Shown: piece by piece, positions 54,032 to 54,618 of the stretch
Position numbering within the stretch: the first letter of the stretch is position 1
Layout of the letters: every line of letters begins with the position of its first letter
Origin: Opitutia bacterium
GTDB taxonomy: Bacteria; Verrucomicrobiota; Kiritimatiellia; CAIQIC01; Lenti-01
Assembly (NCBI GenBank): GCA_009928955.1
Contig: SABN01000007.1
Coordinates: 1-54,618, forward strand
Length of the DNA: 54,618 nucleotides
Direction: 5' to 3'
Translations under genes and position numbers: made by a program
Notes under the pieces: generated by a model
Databases searched by the model: none
The model's input: only the letters and a program-made list of their open reading frames with translations
What the model was told of the DNA's origin: nothing

Positions 54032-54618
54032 ATGTACAGATTGGTTTTTCTATCCGGACGCTACGAGGGCAAGCGCCTCGTGGTCCGCCAAGCCGTCACC
54101 TTGGTCGGCCGCGATGCGGAATGCCATCTGCTCCTGCCCGACGACGCCACCCTCGCGCCCCGGCACGCCCGCTTCGAGGAACGCGGGACGGGCGTCTTCC
54201 TTTCCAGCCTCGCGCCCGAACATCCCGTCGAACGCAACGGCGCGCCCGTGCGCGACACCCTCCGGCTCGCCCACAACGACGTGCTGGTCCTCGGCCAAAC
54301 CCGCATCCAGTTCCAAGACATCATCGCCCCCCACCCGCGCCTCCGGCCCAATCCCGGCCTGCTGCAGCCGGCCACCTTGCTGCTGGCCGCCGCCATCCTC
54401 GCCCTCGAACTGGGACTGCTCGCGTTCCTGGTGGATTGGCCCCGCCATCTCATCCGGCCCGAAACCGAGACCGAAGACCTCGCCCGCGCGCAGGAGATCC
54501 GCGCTCTCCGCGAAGCCGAAAACGCCGCAACCGGCGCCGTCGCCAAGGCCGACGCCTCCGCCTCCGTCGTCACCCTCCCCGGCACCCCCCCGCCCGCCGC
54601 CCCCCCCCGCACCAACGC
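54032..54618 (+). CDS. FHA-domain membrane protein, 3'-truncated by window edge
   Basis: 195 codons are visible before the window ends. An N-terminal forkhead-associated domain (about 1-95) runs from MYRLVFLSGRYEGKRLVV through TLVGRDAECHLLLPDD, LAPRHARFEE and VERNGAPVRDTLRLAHND to VLVLGQTRIQF. The usual Ser-x-x-His turn reads Ala-Pro-Arg-His. A membrane helix follows (ATLLLAAAILALELGLLAFLV, about 115-135), then a charged helix and a Pro/Ala-rich stretch. FHA domains bind phosphothreonine peptides. It is divergent from the secretion operon; whether it serves that system is unknown. Confidence 0.82.
   Translation, partial: MYRLVFLSGRYEGKRLVVRQAVTLVGRDAECHLLLPDDATLAPRHARFEERGTGVFLSSLAPEHPVERNGAPVRDTLRLAHNDVLVLGQTRIQFQDIIAPHPRLRPNPGLLQPATLLLAAAILALELGLLAFLVDWPRHLIRPETETEDLARAQEIRALREAENAATGAVAKADASASVVTLPGTPPPAAPPRTN

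Noticed and set aside
53836-54033. N-terminal extension of the GspL-like protein
   Set aside because: The extra residues are Gly/Glu/Pro-rich and cross a GC hairpin and the FHA promoter region; the ATG at 53835 has its own ribosome site.

Overview
This 54.6-kb window is a high-GC bacterial chromosome segment. Several features point to the PVC superphylum, most likely Kiritimatiellota or another Verrucomicrobia-like lineage. These are the direct fusA-rpsJ linkage without tuf, a TIGR03790-family protein, a YdjY-domain protein, very GC-rich closely packed genes, and long secreted proteins with Verrucomicrobia-style C-terminal modules. The assignment is an inference from gene content; no rRNA gene is present. 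Both edges cut genes: rplB on the left and an FHA-domain gene on the right. I recognised no tRNA, rRNA, CRISPR array or prophage. The only mobile-element trace is a truncated transposase remnant near 11 kb.

Layout. 1-4.7 kb: leftward fusA-rpsJ-rplC-rplD-rplW-rplB translation operon. 4.9-13.1 kb: ilvD, a uridine-kinase-like P-loop protein, an exported PsiD-like pyruvoyl decarboxylase, a C69 peptidase, the transposase remnant and the TIGR03790 protein. 13.3-18 kb: a DUF1538 membrane protein translationally coupled to a protein with P-II-like regions, then a polyprenyl diphosphate synthase and a flavodoxin-like protein. 18-22.5 kb: a leftward lipid-transport (MCE/Mla) operon, mlaE-mlaF-mlaD, headed by a large exported protein built of about sixteen 'WPL' repeats. 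22.8-28.3 kb: dihydropyrimidinase, panD, a formylglycine-generating-enzyme-like protein, tsaB and a pabB-pabC fusion. 28.3-35.6 kb: a two-component system with a glycogen-binding-like exported protein, divergent from a very large secreted phosphoesterase with starch-binding-like modules; the shared promoter region carries an ordered four-site operator. 35.7-44.5 kb: DNA glycosylase, exported MsrB, c-di-AMP synthase cdaA with cdaR, TPR and YdjY proteins, then a patatin/ROK/TatD operon and a membrane sulfatase-like enzyme. 44.5-54 kb: a glycosyltransferase and a type II secretion-like operon (gspL-gspM-gspD-Zn ribbon-gspE-gspF).

The most unusual DNA is a family of short palindromes, TTTTCCAC-N3-GTGGAAAA, in nine copies at three loci. 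At all three loci adjacent copies are joined by a 3-bp linker, so half-sites alternate every 11 bp. One locus (22.4 kb) sits across the start of the WPL-repeat gene, one between the divergent tsaB and pabB genes, and one inside the tatD coding sequence, where it adds about 15 in-frame residues. Beside the first cluster is a 179-bp element with perfect 25-bp terminal inverted repeats and nested internal complementarity. I do not recognise either as a named element family.

Many neighbours are joined by 4-bp start/stop overlaps (rplD-rplW, DUF1538/P-II, the Mla operon, HK-RR-CBM48, tatD-ROK, gspD-Zn ribbon, gspL-gspM). This indicates polycistronic, translationally coupled expression. Coordinates were worked out by hand from the sequence, and starts are noted as uncertain where choices exist.
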